64,000 nucleotides of DNA. Source: Pseudarthrobacter sp. PS3-L1. GTDB lineage: Bacteria > Actinomycetota > Actinomycetes > Actinomycetales > Micrococcaceae. The notes beneath the pieces were generated by a model. The model was not told where the DNA came from. It saw nothing but the letters and a program-made list of their open reading frames with translations, and did no database searches. Positions 8,391-17,475 of the stretch are shown here, one piece after another. Location: contig NZ_JASISU010000005.1 in assembly GCF_030063285.1 (NCBI RefSeq), positions 122,991-186,990 of the forward strand, read 5' to 3'. The position numbers and the translations under genes are program-made. Every line of letters begins with the position of its first letter. The stretch's first letter is position 1.

Positions 8391-9083
8391 GTGCCCGCAG
8401 CAACGGGTCCGCACTCCACAGCTCCCACCCTTCGCTACGAACGGACATTCCGGACCCAGGGCTTCCGTTTCCTGGCAGGGGTGGACGAGGTGGGCCGGGG
8501 TGCCCTCGCTGGCCCCGTCAGTGTCGGTATGTCAGTGATTGATCTTGAAGGGCAGAAATCCCTCAGTGGCGTCCGGGACAGTAAACTCATCAGCCCCGCC
8601 GAACGTGAGCGGCTGGAACCCCTGGTGCGCGCCTGGAGCGTAGCGTCCTCCGTCGGGCACGCCAGCCCTGCCGAGATCGATGCGGTGGGAATCATCGGCG
8701 CGCTGCGCCTGGCAGGCACGCGGGCCTGGCTGCAGGTCCTGGCGTCCGGCATCAGGCCCGACGTCGTCCTGCTGGACGGCAGCCACAATTGGCTCTCACC
8801 CGTCCCGCAGGCGTCACTGTTTGATGACGATGCCGCTGGTGAGGATCCTGGTTGTGACGCCCCGGTCCACACCAAGGTCAAAGCTGACATGCAGTGCCTG
8901 AGCGTGGCGGCGGCCAGTGTCCTGGCCAAGGTTTCCCGCGACGCGATCATGCGTGAGCTGCATGCGGACTATCCGGACTACGGATGGGATGCCAACAAGG
9001 GGTACGCTACGGCGTCCCACCGTTCGGTCATCGCTTCTGCGGGGCCCACCCAACACCACCGGGTGAGCTGGCGGCTGGTCTGA
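8391..9083 (+). CDS. rnhB: ribonuclease HII
   Basis: The product contains [17 protein letters not shown], the RNase HII signature with the first Asp-Glu pair, [12 protein letters not shown], the Asp of [10 protein letters not shown] and [23 protein letters not shown]. It removes RNA primers and misincorporated ribonucleotides. GTG 8391 lies 2 bp after the lepB stop. The C-terminus ends in [15 protein letters not shown] as in the family. A loop of about 15 acidic residues ([10 protein letters not shown]) interrupts the fold. Confidence 0.93.
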   Translation: MPAATGPHSTAPTLRYERTFRTQGFRFLAGVDEVGRGALAGPVSVGMSVIDLEGQKSLSGVRDSKLISPAERERLEPLVRAWSVASSVGHASPAEIDAVGIIGALRLAGTRAWLQVLASGIRPDVVLLDGSHNWLSPVPQASLFDDDAAGEDPGCDAPVHTKVKADMQCLSVAAASVLAKVSRDAIMRELHADYPDYGWDANKGYATASHRSVIASAGPTQHHRVSWRLV

Positions 9084-9126
9084 GTGTGATGCGGCAGGCA
9101 TCCGTGCCATGGTGCAAGATGGATGC

Positions 9127-9453
9127 ATGAGTGCCGAGGATCTTGAAAACTATGAAACAGACATGGAGCTGCAGCTCTACCGCGAGTACCGCGACGTTGT
9201 GAGCCTGTTCAGCTATGTTGTCGAGACCGAGCGGCGTTTTTATCTGGCCAATCATGTTGATCTGCAGGCCCGCAGCGCCGATGGCGAGGTGTACTTTGAT
9301 CTGACGCTCCAGGACGCCTGGGTGTGGGACGTCTACAGGTCCACCAGGTTTGTGAAGAGCGTCCGGGTCCTCACCTACAAGGACGTCAACGTCGAGGAGC
9401 TTCCAAAAAACGAGGAGCTTGCCCTGCCCAAGGACGTAGACCTGGGTAACTAG
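9127..9453 (+). CDS. DUF2469 family protein
   Basis: 108-residue acidic protein beginning SAEDLENYETDMELQLYREYRDVV, the conserved opening of DUF2469. The family is nearly universal in actinobacteria and is always found next to rnhB and the UPF0102 gene, as here. ATG 9127 is chosen because conservation starts there; an ATG at 9109 would add six residues. Function unknown; it contains no Cys and no membrane segment. Confidence 0.88.
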   Translation: MSAEDLENYETDMELQLYREYRDVVSLFSYVVETERRFYLANHVDLQARSADGEVYFDLTLQDAWVWDVYRSTRFVKSVRVLTYKDVNVEELPKNEELALPKDVDLGN

Positions 9454-9617
9454 TGTTCGTCGGTAGTGCTGCCACTTCCTCTTGACCGCACACTTTTGGT
9501 CCTGGGGCCCCACCCTTCCTCCACCGTTGCGGCTCTTGGTGGAGGGTTACCCACATAGGTTCCTCCCTCCCTGTGCTCTGCGTGTTGCATCCGCGACGCT
9601 GGTGGTGGAGGTGGCAG

Positions 9618-9974
9618 ATGAAAGCCAAAGATGTGTTGGGCCGCAAAGGCGAGGAGCTCGCGGCCAGGTACCTGGAGTCGGTGGGGATGCTGGTGGTAGA
9701 GCGCAACTGGCGCTGTTCCGACGGTGAGATAGACATTGTCGCCCTGGATGGGGATGCGCTGGTCATCGCCGAGGTCAAGACCCGCAAGAACCTTGCCTAC
9801 GGACACCCCTTTGAAGCGGTAGGCAAAGCTAAGCTCGCCCGGCTGCACAGATTGGGCGCTGCCTGGTGCCGGGACCGTGAACTGCGGATGCCACTGCGCC
9901 GCGTAGACGTCATCTCGGTGCTGGATGACGGCGTGAGCGAGCCACTCCTGGAACATCTCAGGGGCGTGGGCTGA
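9618..9974 (+). CDS. UPF0102 (YraN-like) putative endonuclease
   Basis: 118 residues with the restriction-endonuclease-like core: GRKGEELAARYLE, NWRCSDGEIDIVALDGDALVIAEVKTRK. The pattern GExDIVA...EVK matches the PD-(D/E)XK nuclease motif of the YraN family. ATG 9618 follows GGAGG about 8 bases upstream. It abuts the comM-like gene start (stop 9974, ATG 9975) and lies in the dprA block, suggesting a role in DNA uptake or recombination. Confidence 0.88.
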   Translation: MKAKDVLGRKGEELAARYLESVGMLVVERNWRCSDGEIDIVALDGDALVIAEVKTRKNLAYGHPFEAVGKAKLARLHRLGAAWCRDRELRMPLRRVDVISVLDDGVSEPLLEHLRGVG

Positions 9975-11519
9975 ATGGTGCTGGGAAGGGCATATTCCGT
10001 TGCGCTGGTGGGCTTGAACGGGTACATGGTGGAGGTGGAAGCGGACATTGGCCAGACCCTGCCAGCATTCATCATCCTTGGCCTGCCGGACGCCAGCCTC
10101 AACGAAGCGAAAGAGCGTATCCGATCCGCCGCCAAGAATTCAGGGATTCCCCTGAGCCACCGGAAGATCACAGCCAACCTCATACCTGCATCGCTGCCCA
10201 AGAGCGGTTCCGGCTTTGACCTGGCAGTGACTATGGCTGTGCTGCGGGCAGCCAATGACATCAAATCCACGCATCGCACTGTCTTTATTGCTGAGCTTGG
10301 TTTGGATGGCAGGTTGCGGCCGGTGCGCGGTATTCTTCCAGCCGTGATGGCGTCTGTGCAGGCAGGCTACCCGGACGTTGTCGTGGCGCAGGGCAATGCT
10401 GCGGAGGCTGCCCTGGTGCCAGGAGCGTCCGTGCGGGGCTATAGCACCCTGGCCCGTCTCGTCTTTGATTTTGGCGCGGATCCGCAGACGTTGGCCCTGG
10501 ACTTTGAACCAGAAGATCAATCAGGCCTTGACCCAGATACGTCCGTGCCAGCCTATGTTCCGGATATGTGCGATGTTTCGGGGCAGGCCGACGCTCGACG
10601 CGCACTTGAGGTCGCTGCTGCCGGAGCCCATCACATCCTGCTGACCGGGCCACCCGGTGCGGGCAAAACGATGCTGGCCGAGCGGCTCCCGGGTCTTTTG
10701 CCTGATCTGCCCGATGCAGAGGCCATGGAAGTCACAGCCATTCACTCCCTGTGTGGACTGCCAACGGTTGCCCTGGCGTTGATGCGACGGCCACCGTTTG
10801 AGAACCCCCATCACACGGCAACCGCAGCGGCAATTATTGGCGGCGGGTCCGGCGTACCCCGGCCCGGTGCGGCCTCGCGGGCGCATCAGGGAGTCCTGTT
10901 CCTCGATGAAGCACCGGAGTACGAAAGGCGCGTCCTGGACGCCCTGCGCCAGCCGCTCGAGAGCGGCAAGGTAGTAATCCACCGTTCAGCAGGAACAGCC
11001 GCCTACCCGGCCAGGTTCCAGCTGGTCCTTGCGGCAAATCCCTGTCCGTGTGGTCAAGCATCAGGCAAAGGCCTGGACTGCACGTGCACACCCATGATGC
11101 GGCGCCGGTACCTGGCACGGATGTCAGGTCCACTGTTGGACCGGGTGGATATCCAGCTGCGCGTGAACCGTGTATCCCTCGCGGACTTTGGCGACGCACG
11201 TCGGGAGGAAGATACAGCCGCGGTGGCATCAAGAGTTCTGATAGCGCGGGAATGCCAGCGGGACCGGTTGGAGAAACTGGGCTGGACGAACAACGCCCAG
11301 GTTCCCGGCAGGGTCCTGCGCGGAACGCTGCGGCTGCCGGCGCCGGTGACGGGCATTCTGGATCGCTCACTGGAACGGGGAGTCCTGACCGCCCGGGGAT
11401 ATGACAGGGTGCTGCGTCTGTCATGGACCCTGGCAGACCTTGCCGGACACGGCACTCCAGACGCAAACGACCTTGGCCAGGCCCTGATGCTGCGCCAAGC
11501 AGCCAACAGCGCGGCGTGA
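9975..11519 (+). CDS. comM: ComM/YifB-like Mg-chelatase AAA ATPase
   Basis: 514 residues. The N-terminal Lon-like domain starts GRAYSVALVGLNGYMVEVE and contains LPAFIILGLPDASLNEAKERI. The AAA+ part has Walker A GPPGAGKTML and Walker B GVLFLDEAPE, followed by LVLAANPCPCG and a sensor-type C-terminal helical domain. ComM is a hexameric helicase that promotes branch migration of incoming single-stranded DNA in natural transformation. It is followed by dprA 12 bp downstream, which supports this role. Confidence 0.93.
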   Translation: MVLGRAYSVALVGLNGYMVEVEADIGQTLPAFIILGLPDASLNEAKERIRSAAKNSGIPLSHRKITANLIPASLPKSGSGFDLAVTMAVLRAANDIKSTHRTVFIAELGLDGRLRPVRGILPAVMASVQAGYPDVVVAQGNAAEAALVPGASVRGYSTLARLVFDFGADPQTLALDFEPEDQSGLDPDTSVPAYVPDMCDVSGQADARRALEVAAAGAHHILLTGPPGAGKTMLAERLPGLLPDLPDAEAMEVTAIHSLCGLPTVALALMRRPPFENPHHTATAAAIIGGGSGVPRPGAASRAHQGVLFLDEAPEYERRVLDALRQPLESGKVVIHRSAGTAAYPARFQLVLAANPCPCGQASGKGLDCTCTPMMRRRYLARMSGPLLDRVDIQLRVNRVSLADFGDARREEDTAAVASRVLIARECQRDRLEKLGWTNNAQVPGRVLRGTLRLPAPVTGILDRSLERGVLTARGYDRVLRLSWTLADLAGHGTPDANDLGQALMLRQAANSAA

Positions 11520-11531
11520 GAGGACAGAACA

Positions 11532-12716
11532 ATGAGTGATGAACAAACAGCCCGGGCGGCACTTTCCAGGCTAATGGAACCGCAGGATTCTGCCGGGTTG
11601 GCCCTGATCCGTGTTGCAGGCGCGGTGGACGCACTGCGCATCGCCGTGGGTGAACTCAAAGCCGGACCGACTCTTGAACAAAACATCTCCGCTGCACTCC
11701 AGGATGCCGGCGGGACAGGAGCCTGGGCGGGGCTCACCGAGTCCAAAAAGCGCTGGGGTCCGCGGATCACCGATCTGGCGCCGGAACGGGATCTGGCAAC
11801 CATAGCGAGGCTGGGTGGCAGGGTTGTTATTCCAGGTGATGAGCTGTGGCCGCGGCAACTCACCGACCTAGACCTGCACGAGCCGATCATCTTATGGTGG
11901 CGTGGACCAGAAGAAGCCCTGCCCGAGCCAACAAAGGCGGTGGCTCTTGTAGGCTCACGGGACAGCACCAGCTATGGCGGCACCGTGACGGGTGACCTGG
12001 CCTATTCGCTGGCGCAGCGTGGATTCTCCATAGTCTCAGGCGGCGCGTACGGCATTGACGCCCATGCCCACCGCTCGGCTTTGGCCGGAGGTGTAGGCCA
12101 GCTATCCACCATTGCGGTCATGGCCGGGGGAGTAGACCGTTTCTACCCCTCCGGTAACGAGGATCTCCTGCGGGCCGTCAGTCGGAAGGGGGCCATCCTG
12201 GCTGAGGTTCCGCCCGGTTCGGCGCCTACCCGGTACAGATTTCTGCAACGCAACAGACTTATCGCCGCCCTTGCAGGGGCCACGGTCGTGGTGGAGGCAC
12301 GGTGGCGCTCAGGAGCACTTAATACAGCTCACCACGCGGAAAATCTGGGCAGGGCCGTAGGCGCCGTCCCTGGGTCCATCCACTCTGCGAACTCGGCGGG
12401 TTGTCATCGCCTGCTCCGCGAGGGAGCCGCAGTATGTGTCACCGATGCGGGGGAGATTGTTGAACTGGTATCACCCAGTGGAGCAGGACTGGCAGACTCT
12501 CCGGATGGCCCCGATTCTCCGCACGATGGCCTGACGCTTGAGGACCTGATCCTGCTTGATGCCCTGCCGTTGCGCTCGGTGACATCCGTAGAAAAGCTCT
12601 GTGTAGTGGCCGGGTTGAGCCCTAACTCTGTTCGCGCAGGCCTGGGCAGATTGGGCCTTTTGGGTTTGGCATTCGCAGAGCGTGGCGGATGGAAGCGCGG
12701 CAGGATCTCGGAGTGA
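11532..12716 (+). CDS. dprA: DNA processing protein DprA
   Basis: 394 residues with the DprA Rossmann fold: VALVGSRDSTSYG, IVSGGAYGIDAHAHRSAL, MAGGVDRFYPSGNEDLL and FLQRNRLIAALAGATVVVEA. DprA loads RecA on incoming single-stranded DNA. The N-terminal SAM-like region and a C-terminal winged-helix-like part (DALPLRSVTSVEKLCVVAG) are present. It begins 12 bp after comM. Confidence 0.94.
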   Translation: MSDEQTARAALSRLMEPQDSAGLALIRVAGAVDALRIAVGELKAGPTLEQNISAALQDAGGTGAWAGLTESKKRWGPRITDLAPERDLATIARLGGRVVIPGDELWPRQLTDLDLHEPIILWWRGPEEALPEPTKAVALVGSRDSTSYGGTVTGDLAYSLAQRGFSIVSGGAYGIDAHAHRSALAGGVGQLSTIAVMAGGVDRFYPSGNEDLLRAVSRKGAILAEVPPGSAPTRYRFLQRNRLIAALAGATVVVEARWRSGALNTAHHAENLGRAVGAVPGSIHSANSAGCHRLLREGAAVCVTDAGEIVELVSPSGAGLADSPDGPDSPHDGLTLEDLILLDALPLRSVTSVEKLCVVAGLSPNSVRAGLGRLGLLGLAFAERGGWKRGRISE

Positions 12717-12776
12717 GATCATTTTCGCGTGCGTGCCTTCCTTTGGCACGGCCCCCGTTGCTGGGAGACTGAGACC

Positions 12777-13706
12777 ATGGACTCCGCCCCGTTGCCGCAG
12801 CTTCTGGATACTGCCATGGCTGGATTTGGCAGATACCTGCTAGCTGAACGGGCCCGATCTCCACATACCCTGCGCGCATACCTGGCGGATATCCGGAGCC
12901 TCCTGGAGTTCGCCGCCCAGCAGGATGGCGTCCAGTCGTTGCCTGACCTCGAGCTTGGAACTCTTCGTCGCTGGCTCGGGGCGCAGAGCGACGCTGGAAT
13001 GGCCCGGTCAACCCTTGCGCGTCGGGCAGCGACAGCACGGTCTTTTATGTCTTGGGCAGTTCGGGAGGAACTTCTTGAGACGGATCCAGCCCTGCGGCTG
13101 AAAGCTCCACAACGTGAGAAGACGTTGCCCGGGGTCCTGCAGCAGCAACAGACCACCCGGATGATGGAATCCCTGGATGTGGCAGCTGATGAAGGTGCGC
13201 CCATGGCGCTGCGCGACCGCGCCATGGCGGAGATTCTCTACGCCACGGGAATGCGCGTGGGTGAACTCGCCGGGATGGACGTTGATGACCTGGACCCTGA
13301 TCGGCGCACCCTGCGGGTCGTTGGCAAGGGAGACAAGGAACGGACGATTCCTTACGGTGTCCCGGCAGCCCATGCCCTGGACGACTGGCTTCGGCGCGGC
13401 CGGCCGCTCCTGTCCACTGGCTTTAGCGGTCCTGCCCTCTTCCTGGGGGCCCGCGGTAATCGGGTTGACCAACGCCAGGTCCGTACGGTCGTCAAGAATG
13501 CCCTTGAGGCGCTGGGCGATACCGCGGCCACAGGCCCCCACGCCCTGCGGCACTCTGCTGCCACTCACTTGCTGGACGGTGGAGCTGATCTGCGGGCTGT
13601 CCAGGAAATCCTCGGCCACAGCAGCCTCTCAACAACGCAGATTTACACGCATGTGTCCGTGGACAGGCTGCGAAAAAGTTACCAGCAGGCGCATCCGCGA
13701 GCCTGA
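12777..13706 (+). CDS. xerC: tyrosine recombinase XerC
   Basis: 309 residues. The SAM-like N-domain holds RSPHTLRAYLADIRSLLEF. All catalytic residues are visible: R160 in TGMRVGEL, K184 in VVGKGDKERTI, H255 and R258 in HALRHSAATHLL, H281 in GHSSLSTTQIY and nucleophile Y290. Length and motifs match chromosomal XerC, which resolves chromosome dimers at dif with XerD. Its place next to dprA is the usual one in actinobacteria, so it is not a prophage integrase. Confidence 0.92.
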   Translation: MDSAPLPQLLDTAMAGFGRYLLAERARSPHTLRAYLADIRSLLEFAAQQDGVQSLPDLELGTLRRWLGAQSDAGMARSTLARRAATARSFMSWAVREELLETDPALRLKAPQREKTLPGVLQQQQTTRMMESLDVAADEGAPMALRDRAMAEILYATGMRVGELAGMDVDDLDPDRRTLRVVGKGDKERTIPYGVPAAHALDDWLRRGRPLLSTGFSGPALFLGARGNRVDQRQVRTVVKNALEALGDTAATGPHALRHSAATHLLDGGADLRAVQEILGHSSLSTTQIYTHVSVDRLRKSYQQAHPRA

Positions 13707-13972
13707 AGGTGTGACGAGCAGCCAGAACGTGCGCTCTATGACGGAGAATTATCCCGTCGCTGGCGTAATGATGCGACGTACGGCACAATAAGGATCATTA
13801 CGGCAACTTTCGTGTTGAGCTTGTTGGTCCTCCGAGAACATGGGGGGTCCGCTCAGCCCAATGTGGCCGTAAACTTTAATATCGCGGGGTAAGCACCACC
13901 CGGAACACTACGCAGTTCACACCATTCAGGCACAGGTCGTTGGGGAAGACGTACCTAGCTATGGAGGATGGA

Positions 13973-14476
13973 ATGTCTGTTGTAACTACCCGTGGGGTGC
14001 TGTTCGTTCACTCGGCCCCGACCGCACTGTGCCCTCATATCGAGTGGGCCATCGGATCCGTCGTGGACAAGCGCACGGACCTGGACTGGACCGCTCAGCC
14101 TGCCGCGCCTGGAATGTTTCGGGCAGAGCTGTCCTGGATGGGTCCGCAAGGCACAGGCTCGCAGCTGGCCTCCGCACTGCGGGGGTGGGCGCATTTGCGG
14201 TTTGAGGTCACCGAGGAACCCAGCCAGGGCGTGGATGGTGGCCGTTGGTCGCACACGCCCGAACTTGGAATCTTCCATGCCGTGACAGATGTCCATGGCA
14301 ACATCATGGTTTCTGAGGACCGTATCCGCTACGCCTACGAGTCTGGTGCTGGTGATCCTTCTGCTGTCTACCTGGAGCTTTCGCTCGCGCTGGGAGAAGC
14401 CTGGGATGAAGAACTTGAACCGTTCCGGCACGCTGCCGAGGGTGCTCCAGTGCGCTGGCTCCACCAAGTCGGCTAG
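13973..14476 (+). CDS. DUF3145 family protein
   Basis: 167 residues beginning SVVTTRGVLFVHSAPTALCPHIEWA, the typical opening of the actinobacterial DUF3145 family. ATG 13973 has GGAGG at 13963-13967. It contains RWSHTPELGIFHAVTDVHGNI and no membrane segment. The family is widespread in actinobacteria and its function is unknown. The gene stands alone upstream of, and convergent with, the fab operon. Confidence 0.85.
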   Translation: MSVVTTRGVLFVHSAPTALCPHIEWAIGSVVDKRTDLDWTAQPAAPGMFRAELSWMGPQGTGSQLASALRGWAHLRFEVTEEPSQGVDGGRWSHTPELGIFHAVTDVHGNIMVSEDRIRYAYESGAGDPSAVYLELSLALGEAWDEELEPFRHAAEGAPVRWLHQVG

Positions 14477-14602
14477 AAAAAATACGTGGCACGGCCAATT
14501 CCATAACAACGCCTGCCACGGGCGAAACGTTGCCGGTGACCCACTGCCGGCCCCAAAGTAACGACCCCATGAGTAACAAACCCAAGGCAAGGGTCAAAGG
14601 CC

Positions 14603-14653
14603 AAAGGGCAATGGCGGCACCACCCCTCAAGGGTGGTGCCGCCATTGCCCTTT
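14603..14653. terminator. perfect 23-bp bidirectional terminator hairpin
   Basis: Arms 14603-14625 and 14631-14653 are exact reverse complements around the loop CTCAA. The stem ends in AAA/TTT on the outside. It separates DUF3145 from the convergent fabF and can serve both directions. Confidence 0.85.
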
Positions 14654-14698
14654 GTTCACCTAGCCGCCGGCTCAACAGGGCAGCGGCAGTGACGTGGG

Positions 14699-15934
14699 CT
14701 ACAGGCTTCGCACAGCGATAACGGCGTTGTGTCCACCGAAACCGAACGAGTTGCTCAGTGCAACAATGTGGCCTTCCGGCAGGTCTCGCACCGAGGTGAC
14801 GACGTCGAGCGGAATCTCAGGATCCTGGTCATCAAGGTTGATGGTCACGGGAGTTTTGCGTTCGTGGACAGCCAGGACCGTCAGGACGGCCTCAACAGCA
14901 CCGGAGGCCCCGAGCAGGTGGCCCATCTGCGACTTCGTGGCCGACACGGCGACGTGGTCCAGGTGTTTACCGAGGGCGGCCTTGAGGGCGGTATATTCCG
15001 GCTTGTCACCTACAGGCGTTGAGGTCGCGTGGGCGTTGACGTGAACGACGTCGTCCGCCTGGATACGTCCATCAAACATGGCGGCCTTGAGCGCACGGGT
15101 GGCGCCGAGGCCTTCTGGGTCCGGGGCAGTGATGTGGTAAGCGTCCGCTGTGACGGAAGTGCCAGCCAGCTCCGCGTAGATTTTGGCACCGCGGGCAATG
15201 GCGTGTTCTTCGGCTTCAAGAACCAGTGCACCGGCACCTTCTCCCATGACGAAACCGTCACGGTGCAAATCATAAGGCCGCGACGCTGCCTGTGGGTCAT
15301 CGTTCCGTGTTGAGAGCGCCTTCATGGAAGCAAACGCAGCCATCGGCATCGGGTGGATGGCAGCTTCAGCGCCGCCGCACATGACAACGTCGGCTTTACC
15401 GGACCTGATCAATTCCAGGCCCAGGTGCATGGCCTCGGTGCCAGAGGCGCAGGCGGAAACAGGGGTGTGCGCACCAGCGCGCGCACCAAGGTCAAGGCTC
15501 ACAGCTGCTGCAACGCCATTGGGCATCAGCATGGGTACGGTCATGGGCAGAACACGGCGGGGGCCCTTTTCGCGAAGCGTGTCCCACGCGTCAAGCAAGG
15601 TCCATACTCCTCCGATGCCCGTGGCGAAGGCTACGGCCAGCCGGTCGTGGTCAATGTCGGTGATGCCTGAATCAGCCCAGGCTTCACGGGCGGCAATGAC
15701 GCCGAACTGGGTGGAGGGGTCCATCCGCTTGGCTTCAACGCGACCCAGGACATCCAGGGCTGGAACCGTGCAGCGGGCTGCGAAGTGAACGGGGAGTTCA
15801 AATTTGGCAACCCAATCGTCTTCAAGAGTGCGCACACCCGAGACCCCCTTCAGCGCGTTCTTCCACAGGGTGGGGACATCGCCGCCGATGGGTGTGGTGG
15901 CACCCAGACCGGTGATGACTACTTTGCGTGTCAT
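14699..15934 (-). CDS. fabF: beta-ketoacyl-ACP synthase II
   Basis: 411 residues with the KAS-II thiolase fold: RKVVITGLGATTPIGGD, the active-site Cys in PVSACASGTEAM, His in VNAHATSTPVGD, Lys and His in ATKSQMGHLLGA, and the C-terminal ALSNSFGFGGHNA. It extends acyl-ACP with malonyl-ACP in type II fatty-acid synthesis. The chosen ATG 15934 gives the conserved MTRKVVITG start. It is the last gene of the fabD-fabH-acpP-fabF operon, after a hairpin that may adjust its level. Confidence 0.95.
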   Translation of the reverse strand: MTRKVVITGLGATTPIGGDVPTLWKNALKGVSGVRTLEDDWVAKFELPVHFAARCTVPALDVLGRVEAKRMDPSTQFGVIAAREAWADSGITDIDHDRLAVAFATGIGGVWTLLDAWDTLREKGPRRVLPMTVPMLMPNGVAAAVSLDLGARAGAHTPVSACASGTEAMHLGLELIRSGKADVVMCGGAEAAIHPMPMAAFASMKALSTRNDDPQAASRPYDLHRDGFVMGEGAGALVLEAEEHAIARGAKIYAELAGTSVTADAYHITAPDPEGLGATRALKAAMFDGRIQADDVVHVNAHATSTPVGDKPEYTALKAALGKHLDHVAVSATKSQMGHLLGASGAVEAVLTVLAVHERKTPVTINLDDQDPEIPLDVVTSVRDLPEGHIVALSNSFGFGGHNAVIAVRSL

Positions 15935-16022
15935 GGGATCACTCTCTGTCAGTGCGCAGACCATTGCCAGTCACGCCGCTGCTGCGGGCACTGGTCTTGA
16001 TCTGCAGGTGTGCAAATGATGC

Positions 16023-16061
16023 AACGGCCGGCCCGCGGGAAACCCCGCCAAGCCGGCCGTT
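16023..16061 (-). terminator. hairpin between acpP and fabF
   Basis: AACGGCCGGC at 16023-16032 pairs with GCCGGCCGTT at 16052-16061, with a second complementary pair inside. On the minus strand it follows acpP. With no U-tract, it more likely stabilises acpP mRNA or attenuates than fully terminates. Confidence 0.45.
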
Positions 16062-16087
16062 TTGGTCCGGAAGGACCGGAGGTACTG

Positions 16088-16333
16088 CTAGGCCTGTGCG
16101 CCGGAGATGAAGTTGACGGCGTCGCCAACGGTCTTGAGGTTCTTGACCTCTTCGTCCGGGATGCGCACGCCGAACTTCTCTTCGGCGTTGACCACGATGG
16201 TCATCATGGATATGGAGTCGATGTCCAGGTCCTCAGTGAAGGACTTGTCCATTTCGACTGCCTCGGGGGCGAGTCCTGTTTCCTCGTTGACGATTTCAGC
16301 CAGACCGGCCAGGATTTCTTCGTTGCTAGCCAT
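16088..16333 (-). CDS. acpP: acyl carrier protein
   Basis: 81-residue acidic protein with TEDLDIDSISMMTIV; S40 in the DSI motif carries the 4'-phosphopantetheine arm. It shuttles acyl chains between the Fab enzymes. The motif reads DSIS instead of the usual DSLD/DSLS, as in other actinobacterial ACPs. A clear ATG with an AAGGAG-type RBS lies upstream. It is located between fabH and fabF. Confidence 0.95.
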   Translation of the reverse strand: MASNEEILAGLAEIVNEETGLAPEAVEMDKSFTEDLDIDSISMMTIVVNAEEKFGVRIPDEEVKNLKTVGDAVNFISGAQA

Positions 16334-16413
16334 TGATGGCTCCTTTTCTTTTGTACCGGCATTGCTGCCGGAAATGAATCAACCCGCGGGTTGCGGCTTG
16401 GAGTGGGAAGTAT

Positions 16414-17475
16414 TTAGGGCAGGACAACTACCTGGGCGCCGAAAACGAGGCCGGCGCCGAAGCCGATCTGCAGGGCCAGCCCGCCGCTAAGCGAAGGGTT
16501 CTCCTTCAGCAGTCGGTGTGTGGCCAGGGGGATGGACGCTGCCGAGGTGTTGCCGGCGTCTGCGATATCCCGTGCGATGGTCACTGATTCCGGAAGCTTG
16601 AGCTTCTTGACCATTTCGTCGATGATTCGCATGTTGGCCTGGTGGGGGACAAAAGCGACAAGGTCTTCTGCGGTGATGCCGGCGTCCTCAAGGGCCTGCT
16701 GGGCTACCTTGGCCATTTCCCACACAGCCCAGCGGAAGACTGTCTGGCCGTCCTGGCGGATGGTGGGGTAAAGCTCCTGGGCCTCCTCCAACAGCGCAAG
16801 GTCGCCGGACGCATCAGACTGGCGGGCAGCCAGGCTGAGATCACGGGCGTCAAGCTGGGAGCGCGTCATGCCGATGGCGTCCCACTTGCTGCCGTCGGAT
16901 CCCCACACCGAGGGAGAGATGCCTGGAGTTTCGGAAGGCCCGATCACCACGGCACCGGCTCCGTCACCCAACAGGAAGGAAATGGTGCGTTCGCGGTTAT
17001 CGATCACGTCGGAGAGCTTTTCAGCACCGACCACCAGCACGTAGGTGGCTGTGCCGGAACGGACCAGCGCATCGGCCTGGGCGATGCCATAGCAGTAGCC
17101 GGCACACGCAGCGGAGATATCGAAAGCTGGAGCCGGAGTGGCGCCCAGGCGGTCCGCCAGGGCCGCAGCGGCCGACGGGGTGGCGTAAGGGTGCGTCACA
17201 GTGGACACAATGACTGCCCCCAGCTGTGAGGCTTCAATTCCAGCGTGTTCGAGTGCTTCCCGGGCTGCGCCCTCGGCCATGTCAATAACACTGACGTCCG
17301 CTGCGGCCCGGTGCCGGGTGATGATTCCAGTGCGCTGGCGGATCCATTCATCGGATGAGTCGATCCATTGGCAAACGTCTTCGTTGGTGACGATCACGTC
17401 GGGGCGGAAAGCGCCGATTCCCTGGATGCGCGAATACTGGTTGACGGGCGCCTGCCTGAGTGTGGGAGTGCTCAT
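16414..17475 (-). CDS. fabH: beta-ketoacyl-ACP synthase III
   Basis: 353 residues with catalytic Cys124 in DISAACAGYCYG, His in FVPHQANMRI and Asn in DAGNTSAASIPLA. FabH starts fatty-acid synthesis by condensing a short acyl-CoA with malonyl-ACP; branched-chain primers would be expected in this group. Its ATG overlaps the fabD stop (TCAT on the plus strand at 17472-17475), so the two are translationally coupled. Confidence 0.95.
   Translation of the reverse strand: MSTPTLRQAPVNQYSRIQGIGAFRPDVIVTNEDVCQWIDSSDEWIRQRTGIITRHRAAADVSVIDMAEGAAREALEHAGIEASQLGAVIVSTVTHPYATPSAAAALADRLGATPAPAFDISAACAGYCYGIAQADALVRSGTATYVLVVGAEKLSDVIDNRERTISFLLGDGAGAVVIGPSETPGISPSVWGSDGSKWDAIGMTRSQLDARDLSLAARQSDASGDLALLEEAQELYPTIRQDGQTVFRWAVWEMAKVAQQALEDAGITAEDLVAFVPHQANMRIIDEMVKKLKLPESVTIARDIADAGNTSAASIPLATHRLLKENPSLSGGLALQIGFGAGLVFGAQVVVLP

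Noticed and set aside
12777..13706. Tyrosine recombinase as the prophage integrase
   Set aside because: It lies 21 kb from the prophage, next to dprA, and matches chromosomal XerC in length and sequence; the phage integrase is expected beyond the right edge.
14603..14653. Long inverted repeat as an insertion-sequence end
   Set aside because: The perfect hairpin with outer A/T ends lies between convergent genes and no transposase is near.
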